In this document: one piece after another, positions 35,428 through 43,686 of the stretch
How positions within the stretch are numbered: the stretch's first letter is position 1
Layout: every line of letters starts with the position of its first letter
NCBI GenBank assembly: GCA_003134765.1
Contig: PLCM01000018.1
Span: forward strand, 161,465-225,464
Direction: 5' to 3'
Source: Spartobacteria bacterium
Lineage (GTDB): Bacteria > Verrucomicrobiota > Verrucomicrobiia > Chthoniobacterales > UBA10450
Length of the DNA stretch: 64,000 nucleotides
Program-made: the position numbers and the translations under genes
Notes under the pieces: model-generated
Told to the model about the DNA's origin: nothing
What the model saw: only the letters and a program-made list of their open reading frames with translations
Database searches by the model: none

Positions 35428-36444
35428 CTAGATCGAGGAGCGAGTCGCCGACGTCGGCGTCGTGCTTGGAATCTGCACCTCCGTGTGTCCCGTCTTGTTT
35501 TGAGCTTCCAACATAACCTCCAGGTTCGTGGCAGCCGTCTGCAACTCGAACTCTAAGTTAGACACACGGGAAGTGAAAAAGTTAAACGGAATCAACGCGA
35601 AAATCGCAATCCCGAGACCGCAGGCCGTCGCAATGAGCGCTTCCGCGATACCGCCGGTGACCGCCTGGACGGCGAGCTCTTCGTTGCCGAGGAAGCTGAA
35701 CGATTTCATCAAGCCGGTGATCGTGCCCAACAGACCGAGCAGCGGGGCGAGGGTGACGAGCGTATCCATCACGACGAGGAAACGTCCGGCGCGCTTGATT
35801 TCGATGCCGGCGGCAACCTGGAGGGCACCCTGGAGCGAGGCGTGCTGGTGGTTCAACCCGTTCCACATCATGCGCAGGACCGGGTCACGCGAATCGCGCG
35901 AAAGCCGGGATGCTTCGGCGACATCGCCGACTTCGATGGCGGTGAAAACCTTCTCGATCCGTTTGGGATCGCGGCGCATCCAGCGGCCCAGCCACCAGAA
36001 GATGCGTTCCAGGACCACGGCCAACGCCGTGAGGGAGACCGCCAAAATTGGCCACATGATCGGGCCGCCTTTGCGGAAGTTGTCGATGAAGAAATTCTTA
36101 TCGAACGCGCTCTGTGGCGTCGGGCTCGCGGTAGGAGAACCGCTGGCGGACGGGGACGCGGCCGCCGTCGTCGTGGTGGTGGTAGCGGGCGACATCGCGC
36201 TCGTTGCGGGAGTGGTGCCGGGGATTGGCGAAATTCCCGGAGCGGTCGCAACCGGGCTCGCTCCCGTTACGGGTGGAACCGCCGGTGTCGTAACCGGTGC
36301 CGTTACCGCTGCCGGGCTGGTCGCGGCGGTGGGCGGCGCTCCCGGAGGGCGATTGGTCGGTGGCGCGGTGGGCGGTGGCGGTTGGCCGAACGAAGTCAGC
36401 GCGAGAGTGACGGAGAAGAGGCTGGCGATTAGCAGTGTTTTCAT
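35428..36444 (-). CDS. ExbB/TolQ-type protein with long Pro/Thr/Ala-rich N-terminal extension
   Basis: A 338-residue protein. An N-terminal signal-like helix (MKTLLIASLFSVTLALTSFG) is followed by about 90 residues of Pro, Thr, Ala and Ser, then the channel module: GGPIMWPILAVSLTALAVVL, LAPLLGLLGTITGLMKSFSF and ALIATACGLGIAIFALIPFN. The core matches ExbB/TolQ. The extension would place a flexible low-complexity stretch in the periplasm; extended ExbB proteins are known, but this composition is unusual. First gene of the exbB-exbD-tonB-exbD operon, with a 189-base upstream gap for its promoter. Confidence 0.9.
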   Translation of the reverse strand: MKTLLIASLFSVTLALTSFGQPPPPTAPPTNRPPGAPPTAATSPAAVTAPVTTPAVPPVTGASPVATAPGISPIPGTTPATSAMSPATTTTTTAAASPSASGSPTASPTPQSAFDKNFFIDNFRKGGPIMWPILAVSLTALAVVLERIFWWLGRWMRRDPKRIEKVFTAIEVGDVAEASRLSRDSRDPVLRMMWNGLNHQHASLQGALQVAAGIEIKRAGRFLVVMDTLVTLAPLLGLLGTITGLMKSFSFLGNEELAVQAVTGGIAEALIATACGLGIAIFALIPFNFFTSRVSNLEFELQTAATNLEVMLEAQNKTGHTEVQIPSTTPTSATRSSI

Positions 36445-36633
36445 AGGTTGATTAGAAAGTTGTCCCGGGCGCGAATTCCGATGAGTTGGGTATCCTCTTC
36501 AAGGAGATAAGTGCTAGTCGAGCAAAACTTTCGCGTATGTCGTTTCGACGTTTCGGAGGAGCCACTAACTTTAGTTCGCATGATCCTCCCTCGTGGGATG
36601 TAGCTTAGGGTTAGGAAATTGCGCGAGGGAAGC

Positions 36634-37410
36634 TTATTTTTCGTTCCGCCGTGCCTGCATTACGAAATTTCGCAGGGGCGGCCAGTCGCCGATTTGCGCT
36701 TCGAGTTCGTCTCTTTCCCTGATCGGCCCGACGCCTGAAGGCGTGCCGGTCATAATAAGATCGCCCGGCAACAGCGTCAGCCCCTGGCTCGCAAACGAAA
36801 CGATCTCCGCGACGGAATAAATCATCTGGCTCGTCCGCGCCTGTTGTTTCACTTCGCCGTTTTGTCGCAGCGTGATGGGCAAATCGCTCACATCCACCCC
36901 GGCATAAACGAAGGGCCCGATCGGAGAATAGGTGTCGAAAGATTTGGCGCGGGCGAACTGCTTCTCGGAATTTTGCAGGTCGCGATCGCTGATATCTTCG
37001 GCAACCGTGTAACCGAAAACGTGATCGAGCGCGCGCTCCACGCTCACATTCTTCGCGCGGGCGCCAAGAATAATCGCCAGCTCCACCTCGAAGTCGGTTT
37101 TGTGCTCGGGGAAGGCGATCTCGATGGTTCCCCCGTGGGGCAACAGCGAAGTGGGCGCCTTGAACCAGATCAGAGGTGTGCCGAGCGGAGTCCGTTTCAT
37201 CTCCGCAATGTGATCGGCGTAATTCAAGCCGACGGCGATGAGCTTGCTGGGTGCGACCGGAACGTCGATTTGCAGTTCGGGCAGGGGAGCGATCGCGCCG
37301 CTGAAATCGAGGCCAAGCCAGTACGGTTTGGAGAGCAGGTGGACCTCCTCTCCGCGGACTTCGCCGTAAACCCGTTGACCGTTAAAGACGAAGCCGCCGA
37401 AGGTGCGCAT
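36634..37410 (-). CDS. Fumarylacetoacetate hydrolase family protein
   Basis: A 258-residue metal-dependent enzyme of the FAH superfamily, which contains hydrolases, isomerases and decarboxylases of dicarboxylic keto acids. KLIAVGLNYADHIAEMKR (about 57-74) opens the FAH domain. DFEVELAIILG (metal-binding Glu residues), VAEDISDRDLQ (metal-binding Asp) and LLPGDLIMTGTPSGVGPI follow. The substrate cannot be inferred; no neighbouring catabolic genes help. It may be acylpyruvase-like. It stands alone. Confidence 0.88.
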   Translation of the reverse strand: MRTFGGFVFNGQRVYGEVRGEEVHLLSKPYWLGLDFSGAIAPLPELQIDVPVAPSKLIAVGLNYADHIAEMKRTPLGTPLIWFKAPTSLLPHGGTIEIAFPEHKTDFEVELAIILGARAKNVSVERALDHVFGYTVAEDISDRDLQNSEKQFARAKSFDTYSPIGPFVYAGVDVSDLPITLRQNGEVKQQARTSQMIYSVAEIVSFASQGLTLLPGDLIMTGTPSGVGPIRERDELEAQIGDWPPLRNFVMQARRNEK

Positions 37411-37473
37411 GGGAGGGCGAACTTCAGACGCTCAGAGCGCGCTCGTCAAGCTTGGTGATTAAGGAACTAGCGT

Positions 37474-37630
37474 GTCATCCCGAGGCTGGCGAAGCGCGCC
37501 GAGGGACCTCGCAGGCGCTCAAACGCTACCGCGGAACAACCGGGGTCCTCCGGTAACGAGCGCGTGACCATTCGCGACAGCGCAACTTGCAACTGTGAGG
37601 TCCCTCGCCGTCTGCGCGGCTCGGGATGAC
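37474..37630. repeat. Family B element, 157 bp, inverted core
   Basis: The arms are as in the other copies, but the internal block runs CGCAGGCGCTCAAACGCTAC to GCGCAACTTGCAACTGTGAG. That is the reverse complement order of the copies at 13945 and 17828, showing that the core has a direction independent of the symmetrical arms. Confidence 0.8.
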
Positions 37631-37684
37631 ATGCTTTTTCGATCCTATGCTTGACGGGCGAGCTCGGGGATTAATGGGGCGGGT

Positions 37685-37839
37685 GTCATCCCGAGGCTGG
37701 CGGAGCGCGCCGAGGGACCTCGCACCTGCAAATTGCGCTATCGCGAAACATGATCGATGACGGATGCGCCTGTTTTTTCGCGGTCGCGGCAAAGCGCTTG
37801 AGAGGTCCCTCGTCCGGCCGCTGCCGGACTCGGGATGAC
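37685..37839. repeat. Family B element, 155 bp
   Basis: Left arm GTCATCCCGAGGCTGGCGGA, right arm ending CGGACTCGGGATGAC. The core begins CGCACCTGCAAATTGCGC and ends GCGGCAAAGCGCTTGAG, so it has the plus orientation. The right arm is diverged (GTCCGGCCGCTGCCGGAC forms its own hairpin). It ends 12 bases before the phosphodiester glycosidase stop. Confidence 0.8.
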
Positions 37840-37851
37840 TCCGCTTTTTCT

Positions 37852-38622
37852 TTACTTCGGTACCACTACGACAAAATCGCGCACGGTCTTCTGCTCTTGA
37901 ATCGAGAACGGGCCGCGTTCGCCCGCGAACCAGAAGGCGCTGGACGATCCGCCGTCCAGATTCAGGGCGCGTTGGACTTTGAGATCGGGAACGACGCGGG
38001 GCGTGACGAGAATTTCCGCGAGCTCCGCGAGCGTTACACCGGAACAGAAACCGACTGCGGCGTGATCCCCGCTTCCGGTGAAGACGAAAGTGCGCCGGGC
38101 GGAGCGGGTCGCATTCAATCCCGCGATGACTTGTCCGCTCTCCACCAGGAAGGGGCCGGATTGCAATGCGGCGAGGGCGCCCTTGCGCGAAGAATATTCC
38201 GCTGAGCGAAGCAACTCGATTCGTCCCTTCGCGACCAAGAGCACGCCGCTGAGCAAGCGCGCCTTTCGAAAGGGCGCGATCAATTTTCCATCGCTGATGA
38301 GCAAGCCCACCGGCGCGTTCTGAGGATCGAAATATCCGCCATTAACACCCGCGATTCCGCGGCTGCGGCGGACCGCGCCGGCGAGATCCTCGTCGCCGGT
38401 CGGGTTGTCGATGACGCGCAGGGTTGCCGATTTTGTGGCAAAGAGCGCCAGATCGAGTGTCGCCTGGTCGCCCGAAGCTGTCCCGGTCAGGACGACTGTT
38501 CGATGCTCGACGCCGGCGATCGAACTCTTCTCGGCGTCGGAAGAGCTGACAGTCCAGTCCGCGCGAGCCGGCGCGAGGAGCAGGAGCAACGCGACAACGG
38601 TTAGAAAATTTCTAACCGCCAT
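37852..38622 (-). CDS. Secreted phosphodiester glycosidase (NAGPA-like) domain protein
   Basis: A 256-residue protein starting MAVRNFLTVVALLLLLAPAR with a signal peptide. GIAGVNGGYFDPQNAPVGLL (about 88-107) and NLDGGSSSAFWFAG near the C-terminus are the conserved blocks of the NAGPA/phosphodiester glycosidase family, whose members cleave sugar phosphodiesters. The periplasmic substrate is unknown; cell-wall or exopolymer phosphodiesters are possible. It overlaps the 3' end of the upstream TolB/TPR gene by 11 bases, so the two are coupled. Confidence 0.8.
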   Translation of the reverse strand: MAVRNFLTVVALLLLLAPARADWTVSSSDAEKSSIAGVEHRTVVLTGTASGDQATLDLALFATKSATLRVIDNPTGDEDLAGAVRRSRGIAGVNGGYFDPQNAPVGLLISDGKLIAPFRKARLLSGVLLVAKGRIELLRSAEYSSRKGALAALQSGPFLVESGQVIAGLNATRSARRTFVFTGSGDHAAVGFCSGVTLAELAEILVTPRVVPDLKVQRALNLDGGSSSAFWFAGERGPFSIQEQKTVRDFVVVVPK

Positions 38623-40606
38623 GCTTCTGGAGCATCGCAATGAAGCGCGGGTCCTGCCGGAGAGAGTCCCAGACTGGACTTATCTTGAGCAACGCCACCG
38701 TCAATTGGGTGGGCCGCGAAAGCAGGCCGTCCACGATTTTCAGGGCGTTGTCGGAGTCGCCCGTCATCGCGTAAATCTCCGCCAGGCTCTGCGTGCAGAC
38801 CGGACCATCAAACGCGTCAATGCTTTCGGGCAACAACTCGGTGGCGCGTTTGGCTTCGGCGATTGCGGCCTCTTTCTCGCCGAGCCACACCAGGGGCTCG
38901 GCCAGCCGCGAGTGTCGCTTTGCATCGTCCGGCGCAGTCTTCAAATTTTGTTCGGCGTATTGTTTTGCTTTCAGGAAAGCATCCCGCGCTCCCGCTTCAT
39001 CGCCCAGGTTCTTTTTCGCAATTCCGATGATCATGTATTTCCCAATCCAGCCTTCCGCATTGGCCATGTGCGAGTCGTCTTTCAAATCTTTCGCGGCCTG
39101 GAGCGCTTCGGCATACCTTCGTTGCGCGAGACGCGTCTGGGCGATCGCTGAGGCGAGATTGTTTTTTTGCTCGTCGTTCATCGGACGCGTCGAAAGGCTC
39201 TGAATGCCGCGCTCGGCGATCTCGCAGGTTCCTTTTTGCGAGATTTCCATCTGGGCTTTGAGGGACCAGAGGTTGAATGACTCCGGCGCCAGCTTCAGGG
39301 CGCGATCGAGAGTGGTGTTCGCGGCGTCGAAGTTTCGCTGCATTTGATAATTCAGGACCAGGTTCTGGAGCGGCCAGGTATCGTTCGGGCTCAGTTCCGC
39401 CGCCCTGGCCAGGTTCCCGGTCGACTCATCCCATTTCCCCTGGCGGCGCTGGATCGCGCCGATTGCGAGATAAACCTCTGCGTCGTTGGGCAGCCCTTTT
39501 TGGGCGAGGGCGAGTTCGGCCAGGGCGCGGGGGTAATCCCGTTCCACATAATAGATGGAGAATCCCAGGGCGAGATGGCCTTCCGGCAAATCCGGCTGAA
39601 GTTGCAGGGCGTGTTCCGCCAGGTTGCGCGATTTCTCCCGCCGCTCCGTGGTCGGTTCGTAGGTGTGATAAATCCAGCTCTGGAGTTGCGAGAGACGCGC
39701 GCAGGCGAGAGCGAAACCGGGGTCGAGTTGCAGGGCCCGTTCGTAGAGCTGCTCGGCCTGTTTCAGCTTTCCAAGATCCTCCAGGTCCAGGTTGAAATTG
39801 TGCGCCTGGACAAACGCGAGGTAGGCCTCGCCGTTTTCCGTGGGCTTGCGCGTCATCTGCGCTTTTTCCGTCGGTGAAAGTTTGGCGTGCAGCTCCTGCG
39901 CGATTTTTTGCGCGAGGTCCGTCTGGATCGCGAAGACGTCCGTCAGATCGCGATCGTAAACGTCCGACCAGATATGCTCATCGTTGACCGCATTGATCAG
40001 CTGAACGTTTACCCGAACGCGGTTGCCGGATTTGCGGACGCTTCCTTCCAGGATCGCGGAAACGCCCAGCGCCTTGCCGATTTCGCGCACGCTTTTTTCC
40101 TTGCCGCGATACGACATCACGGAAGTGCGCGAGATCACCTTCAGATCGCCGATCTTGGAAAGGTTCGTGAGGATATCATCCTGGATTCCGTCGGCGAAAA
40201 AGGCGTTCTCCTTGTCATCGCTGAAGTTTTCGAACGGGAGCACGGCAATCGACTTGTCGATCTTCCAGGCGGAGGCGCCGGGAAGGAGGAAGAAGCCGGC
40301 GGCGGCGGAAACAATGATGCCGACGGCAACCAGGGCGACGACGTTCCGGCGGCGGCGCGGCGCGGCGGGCGCGCTCGGAGTCGTGCGGATCCCTTCCGGA
40401 GTAACTTCGAGGGCCCAGGCGAGAATCAGGGAGATGGGAAATCCGATGAGCAGGAGAATGATCACGAGCCGCAGCGCCCACGAGGGAAGATCCCACGCCG
40501 GAAAAACAGCCGAAGCGAGCTGGATCGCGCCGCCCGCCACCACCGCGTAGGCCACGGCGACGCGATACACTTTGCGCCGCTTAATTTCTTCGAAAAACCC
40601 GGACAT
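38612..40606 (-). CDS. Membrane-anchored TolB-like/TPR protein
   Basis: A 664-residue protein: a short cytoplasmic head (MSGFFEEIKRRKVYRVAVAY), two or three transmembrane helices within the first 120 residues, then a TolB/FlgO-like domain (IAVLPFENFSDDKENAFFAD, VISRTSVMSYRG, LGVSAILEGSVRKSGNRVRV) and about nine tetratricopeptide units to the C-terminus. This architecture is often found without a cyclase domain in adenylate-cyclase-like TPR proteins; a scaffolding or sensing role is inference. It overlaps the phosphodiester glycosidase gene. A degenerate paralogue follows upstream at 40762-41330, so the family was locally duplicated. Confidence 0.8.
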   Translation of the reverse strand: MSGFFEEIKRRKVYRVAVAYAVVAGGAIQLASAVFPAWDLPSWALRLVIILLLIGFPISLILAWALEVTPEGIRTTPSAPAAPRRRRNVVALVAVGIIVSAAAGFFLLPGASAWKIDKSIAVLPFENFSDDKENAFFADGIQDDILTNLSKIGDLKVISRTSVMSYRGKEKSVREIGKALGVSAILEGSVRKSGNRVRVNVQLINAVNDEHIWSDVYDRDLTDVFAIQTDLAQKIAQELHAKLSPTEKAQMTRKPTENGEAYLAFVQAHNFNLDLEDLGKLKQAEQLYERALQLDPGFALACARLSQLQSWIYHTYEPTTERREKSRNLAEHALQLQPDLPEGHLALGFSIYYVERDYPRALAELALAQKGLPNDAEVYLAIGAIQRRQGKWDESTGNLARAAELSPNDTWPLQNLVLNYQMQRNFDAANTTLDRALKLAPESFNLWSLKAQMEISQKGTCEIAERGIQSLSTRPMNDEQKNNLASAIAQTRLAQRRYAEALQAAKDLKDDSHMANAEGWIGKYMIIGIAKKNLGDEAGARDAFLKAKQYAEQNLKTAPDDAKRHSRLAEPLVWLGEKEAAIAEAKRATELLPESIDAFDGPVCTQSLAEIYAMTGDSDNALKIVDGLLSRPTQLTVALLKISPVWDSLRQDPRFIAMLQKHGG

Positions 40607-40683
40607 CGTCGATGTAATTACAGCCCCGCCTGGAAGATGAGACAAGATTCTTCGGCGGGCGTTGCAGGATTGTTCTTATTCAA

Positions 40684-40760
40684 GGAGGGACGTGCTTCTG
40701 CGCGTCCCATTTTCGTCGTTATCTGTCGAATAAATCGGACATGCGGAAGCAAGTCCCTCC
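40684..40760. repeat. Paired inverted repeat related to family C
   Basis: GGAGGGACGTGCTTCTGCGC and the inverted CATGCGGAAGCAAGTCCCTCC ends form imperfect arms. It lies between the intact TPR gene and the decayed paralogue, one base from the remnant's stop codon. Confidence 0.6.
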
Positions 40761-40761
40761 G

Positions 40762-41330
40762 TTATTTCTCGGCGCCGGATTTTGCGAGCATTTGTTGAAA
40801 GCGCGGATCGCCGCGGAGCGGATCCCAGACTGGGTCCAGCCGCAGTTCATGGATGGTGATGTCGGAGGGCGTTTGGAGGGAGCGATCCAACAGCGCGAGG
40901 GCGGTATCGAGATCGCCACACATCATGTGGATGCGGCTCAGGACGAGAATTGGGCCGTCGAAGGCATCCTTCGTTTCCGGCAACAAATCGACCGCGCGTT
41001 TTGCTTCGGCCTTCGCCTCTTCGCAGCGGCCGAGCCCGGCATCAATCAACCCCAGCAACGCGTGGCGCGGCCGATGCAGACGCTGCTGGCGAGATGGCCG
41101 GAGTCGTTAGGCAACCCGGCTCGCGCCAGGGCCAGCTCGTCCAAAGCGGCGTCGTAATCGCGGTCCACATAATAATGGACGTAGCCCACAAAGCCGGCAG
41201 GACGGTGGTGGCGAACTGGGATGATCAGCCAGCCGACCACACCGTAGCCGGCCGCGACGCGATATACTTTGCGCCGCCGGAGCTCACAGAAAAAACCGTA
41301 GAGCCGTGAATCTTTGAATGAATCGCTCAA
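40762..41330 (-). pseudogene. Remnant of a TolB/TPR protein gene
   Basis: Two frames carry pieces of a paralogue of the neighbouring 664-residue protein. The upstream piece (41046-41330) has MSDSFKDSRLYGFFCELRRR and KVYRVAAGYGVVGW, then jumps to a TPR stretch (YYVDRDYDAALDELALARAG), so about 300 codons including the whole TolB domain are deleted. A frameshift near 41050 leads to the other piece (40762-41058), which holds LGLIDAGLGRCEEAKAEAKR through DPVWDPLRGDPRFQQMLAKS, matching the C-terminus of the intact copy. No complete protein can be made. Confidence 0.8.
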
Positions 41331-41352
41331 GAGGCGGTGCTGTTTCTGCCGA

Positions 41353-42288
41353 TCACTTTACACCGGTAGCAAAAACGGTTTCGAAGTGCGGACTTTGTTT
41401 TTCCCGCGAGACAACCGTGACCTCGATATTTTTGAATCCGGCGGCTTCGAGGAATTGGTGCAACTGGACTTCACTGAAGCCGAGCCAGTGATCCGCGTAG
41501 AGCTCGCGGGCGCGCTCGAACCGGTGGCTGAGCAAGTCCAGGATCACGATCCGGCCGCCTTTGCGCAGAATGCGGTGCGCGCTGGCGATCGCACGCTCGG
41601 GATGGATCGCGTGATGCAAAGCCTGGCTGAGAATGGCGAGATCGATGGTGCCCTTCGCGATCGGCGGATCTTCGATATCGCCCAGACGGTATTCGAGATT
41701 CGCGAACCCATGCCGCTTGGCGAGCTGCGCGCCGAACTCGACCATCTTCGGAGCGTTGTCGACCGCGATCACTTTGCGCGCGGTTTTGGCCAGGAGCTGG
41801 GAGAGCGTCCCTTCGCCCGCGCCGAGATCGGCGACAGTCAGGGCCGGCAATAATGAGATCAAAGTGTGCGCCAGCGCCTGCCAGGAGCGGCCGGGAACGT
41901 AGCTGCGCCCAAATTTTCCCGCCAGCTCATCAAAGTACTCACGCGCCTTGTCGCGGCGTTTGCGGAGAGCAAGTTGCAGCGCCGTGCGATCGCGCGCGGT
42001 CTCGGGCATTTCCCGCGCGAGAACGCGGATCAGTTCGCTTACCTTCGCGCGGGCGGCGTTGCGCTCCTGCTTCGCGGTCAGGCCGTAATAAACATTCTTG
42101 CCCGAGCGCCGATCCTCGACCACTCCCGCCCGTTTCAGCTGGGCGAGGTGACTCGAGATGCGCGACTGTCCCATCCCGAGAATCTTCTGGAGCTCGGCCA
42201 CGGAAAGCTCGTCCTCCTCGAGGAGAAGAAGGAGCCGGAGCCGGGTCGAATCGGCGAGGAGCCGCAGAAAATTAATGGTTGACGCCAT
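41353..42288 (-). CDS. ArsR-type regulator fused to a SAM-dependent methyltransferase
   Basis: A 311-residue two-domain protein. Residues about 1-85 form an ArsR winged helix (LADSTRLRLLLLLEEDELSV, GMGQSRISSHLAQLKRAGVV, with the wing GKNVYYGLT). A linker of about 55 residues follows, then a class I methyltransferase (VADLGAGEGTLSQLLAKTAR, VIAVDNAPKMVEFG, AILSQALHHAIHPERAI). It is transcribed away from metK-ahcY and separated by 143 bases with dyad sequences. ArsR-family control of SAM-cycle genes is known in proteobacteria (SahR). Here the methyltransferase domain could let SAM or SAH act as ligand; this is inference. Confidence 0.88.
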   Translation of the reverse strand: MASTINFLRLLADSTRLRLLLLLEEDELSVAELQKILGMGQSRISSHLAQLKRAGVVEDRRSGKNVYYGLTAKQERNAARAKVSELIRVLAREMPETARDRTALQLALRKRRDKAREYFDELAGKFGRSYVPGRSWQALAHTLISLLPALTVADLGAGEGTLSQLLAKTARKVIAVDNAPKMVEFGAQLAKRHGFANLEYRLGDIEDPPIAKGTIDLAILSQALHHAIHPERAIASAHRILRKGGRIVILDLLSHRFERARELYADHWLGFSEVQLHQFLEAAGFKNIEVTVVSREKQSPHFETVFATGVK

Positions 42289-42301
42289 TTTGTACCTCTA
42301 C

Positions 42302-42317
42302 GATATATCGACGTATC
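42302..42317. promoter_or_regulatory. Candidate ArsR-type operator
   Basis: GATATATCGACGTATC is an imperfect inverted repeat (six of eight positions) containing the perfect palindrome CGATATATCG. It lies 14 bases from the start codon of the ArsR-methyltransferase gene, a typical position for autoregulation. A further dyad, CGTTG-8-CAACG, is at 42358-42375. There is no experimental or comparative support. Confidence 0.4.
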
Positions 42318-42361
42318 ATGATTGGTCAATATGTTCGGGTTCGTGACATCGCTAAAACGTT

Positions 42362-42421
42362 GAATCGTTACAACGGCTGAAGCATTCCCGCCCCGACCGA
42401 TCGATTCACGTTGTAACGCTT
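42362..42421 (+). promoter_or_regulatory. Long stem or paired operator in the metK leader
   Basis: GAATCGTTACAAC at 42362-42374 and GTTGTAACGCTTC at 42409-42421 are inverted copies matching at 12 of 13 bases with 34 bases between. The right arm ends ten bases before the metK ATG, where no clear Shine-Dalgarno is visible. Overlapping it, GATTC and GAATC (42403 and 42425) form another dyad. The structure could be an RNA leader that controls translation or two sites for a dimeric repressor. Confidence 0.45.
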
Positions 42422-42431
42422 CACGAATCCC

Positions 42432-43631
42432 ATGCTCCGACGTTTCATTTTTGCTTCCGAATCCGTAGGCGAAGGCCATCCGGATAAAGTCTGCGACACC
42501 ATTTCCGACGCCATCCTCGACGCCTGTCTGCGCCAGGATCGCAAGAGCCGCGTGGCCTGCGAAACCTACGCGAAAAGCAACGTCGTCGTAGTCGGCGGCG
42601 AGATCACGGTGCCGAATCTGCCGAAGGGCAAGCACCTTGAGGATGTCATTCCCATCAACCGGATCGTGCGCGATACCGTGCGCGACATTGGCTACGTCCA
42701 TGACGACGACGTGTTTCACGCGAAGAAGATTTTCGTAAACACGGTCATCACCGATCAGTCGCACGACATCTCCCAGGGCGTCGATGCGAAGAAAGCGAAA
42801 GGGAAGAAGACGGCGGAGCAGGGTGCGGGCGACCAGGGTTTGATGTTCGGTTTCGCCTGCGATGATACGCCGGAGCTGATGCCGGCGCCGATCATGTTCG
42901 CCCATCGGCTCGGCCGCGAGCTGACGCGGATTCGCAAGAGTGGCAAGGCCGAGTGGCTCCGGCCCGACGCGAAGTCGCAGGTCTCGGTGATTTACGAGAA
43001 CGGAAAGCCGGTTGGCATTTCCAACGTGGTCATCTCAACCCAACACACCGAGGAAGTCGATCACGCCGAGATCGAAAAATTCTGCATCGAGAAGATCATT
43101 CGCAAAATGCTGCCGAAATCGATGCTGAACGGCACTACCCAATTTCTTATCAACCCGACGGGCCGCTTTGTCATTGGCGGTCCGCAAGGCGATACGGGAC
43201 TCACCGGCCGCAAGATCATTGTCGACAGTTATGGCGGCTGGGGCCGGCACGGCGGTGGCGCGTTTTCCGGAAAGGACCCAAGCAAAGTCGACCGAAGCGC
43301 GGCTTACATGGGTCGCTGGGTGGCGAAGAACGTGGTGGCCGCCGGCCTCGCCACGCGCTGCGAAATCCAATTCGCCTATGCGATTGGTTATCCCGATCCG
43401 GTCAGCATGAATATCAATACTTTTGGCACGAACACCGTGCCGGAAGAAGCGATCGAGCACGCGGTCAACCGGACTTTCTCGTTCAAGCCGGCCGAGATCA
43501 TTCAGCAACTCGATTTACTCCGACCCATTTACAGCAAGACCACGAATTACGGACACTTCGGTAAGGACGACCCCGATATTACCTGGGAAAAGACCGATAA
43601 GGCGGCCGCGCTGAAGCGCGCGGCGCGCTAG
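42432..43631 (+). CDS. metK: S-adenosylmethionine synthetase
   Basis: Makes SAM from methionine and ATP; 399 residues, normal length. [20 protein letters not shown] (7-26) is the methionine- and ATP-binding start. [20 protein letters not shown] is the loop gating the active site, and [20 protein letters not shown] the phosphate-binding stretch. The first gene of metK-ahcY, 55 bases ahead of ahcY. The divergent ArsR-methyltransferase gene and the dyads between suggest regulation by methyl-cycle intermediates. Confidence 0.97.
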   Translation: MLRRFIFASESVGEGHPDKVCDTISDAILDACLRQDRKSRVACETYAKSNVVVVGGEITVPNLPKGKHLEDVIPINRIVRDTVRDIGYVHDDDVFHAKKIFVNTVITDQSHDISQGVDAKKAKGKKTAEQGAGDQGLMFGFACDDTPELMPAPIMFAHRLGRELTRIRKSGKAEWLRPDAKSQVSVIYENGKPVGISNVVISTQHTEEVDHAEIEKFCIEKIIRKMLPKSMLNGTTQFLINPTGRFVIGGPQGDTGLTGRKIIVDSYGGWGRHGGGAFSGKDPSKVDRSAAYMGRWVAKNVVAAGLATRCEIQFAYAIGYPDPVSMNINTFGTNTVPEEAIEHAVNRTFSFKPAEIIQQLDLLRPIYSKTTNYGHFGKDDPDITWEKTDKAAALKRAAR

Positions 43632-43686
43632 TTCTCGCGCGTCGCAAAACGCTCCACTTAAAACTTAACCCTTAAAACTTAAATCT

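Larger units (their letters stand above)
37411..37851. other. Gene-free region filled by two family B repeats
   Basis: The gap between two minus-strand genes contains two complete family B elements in opposite core orientation, with 54 bases between them. No open frame here resembles a gene. The promoter of the FAH gene should lie in the first 60 bases. Confidence 0.7.

Noticed and set aside
42289..42431. A known SAM riboswitch upstream of metK
   Set aside because: I could not match the conserved cores of the SAM riboswitch classes I know; only inverted repeats are visible, so it was listed as a candidate leader or operator.
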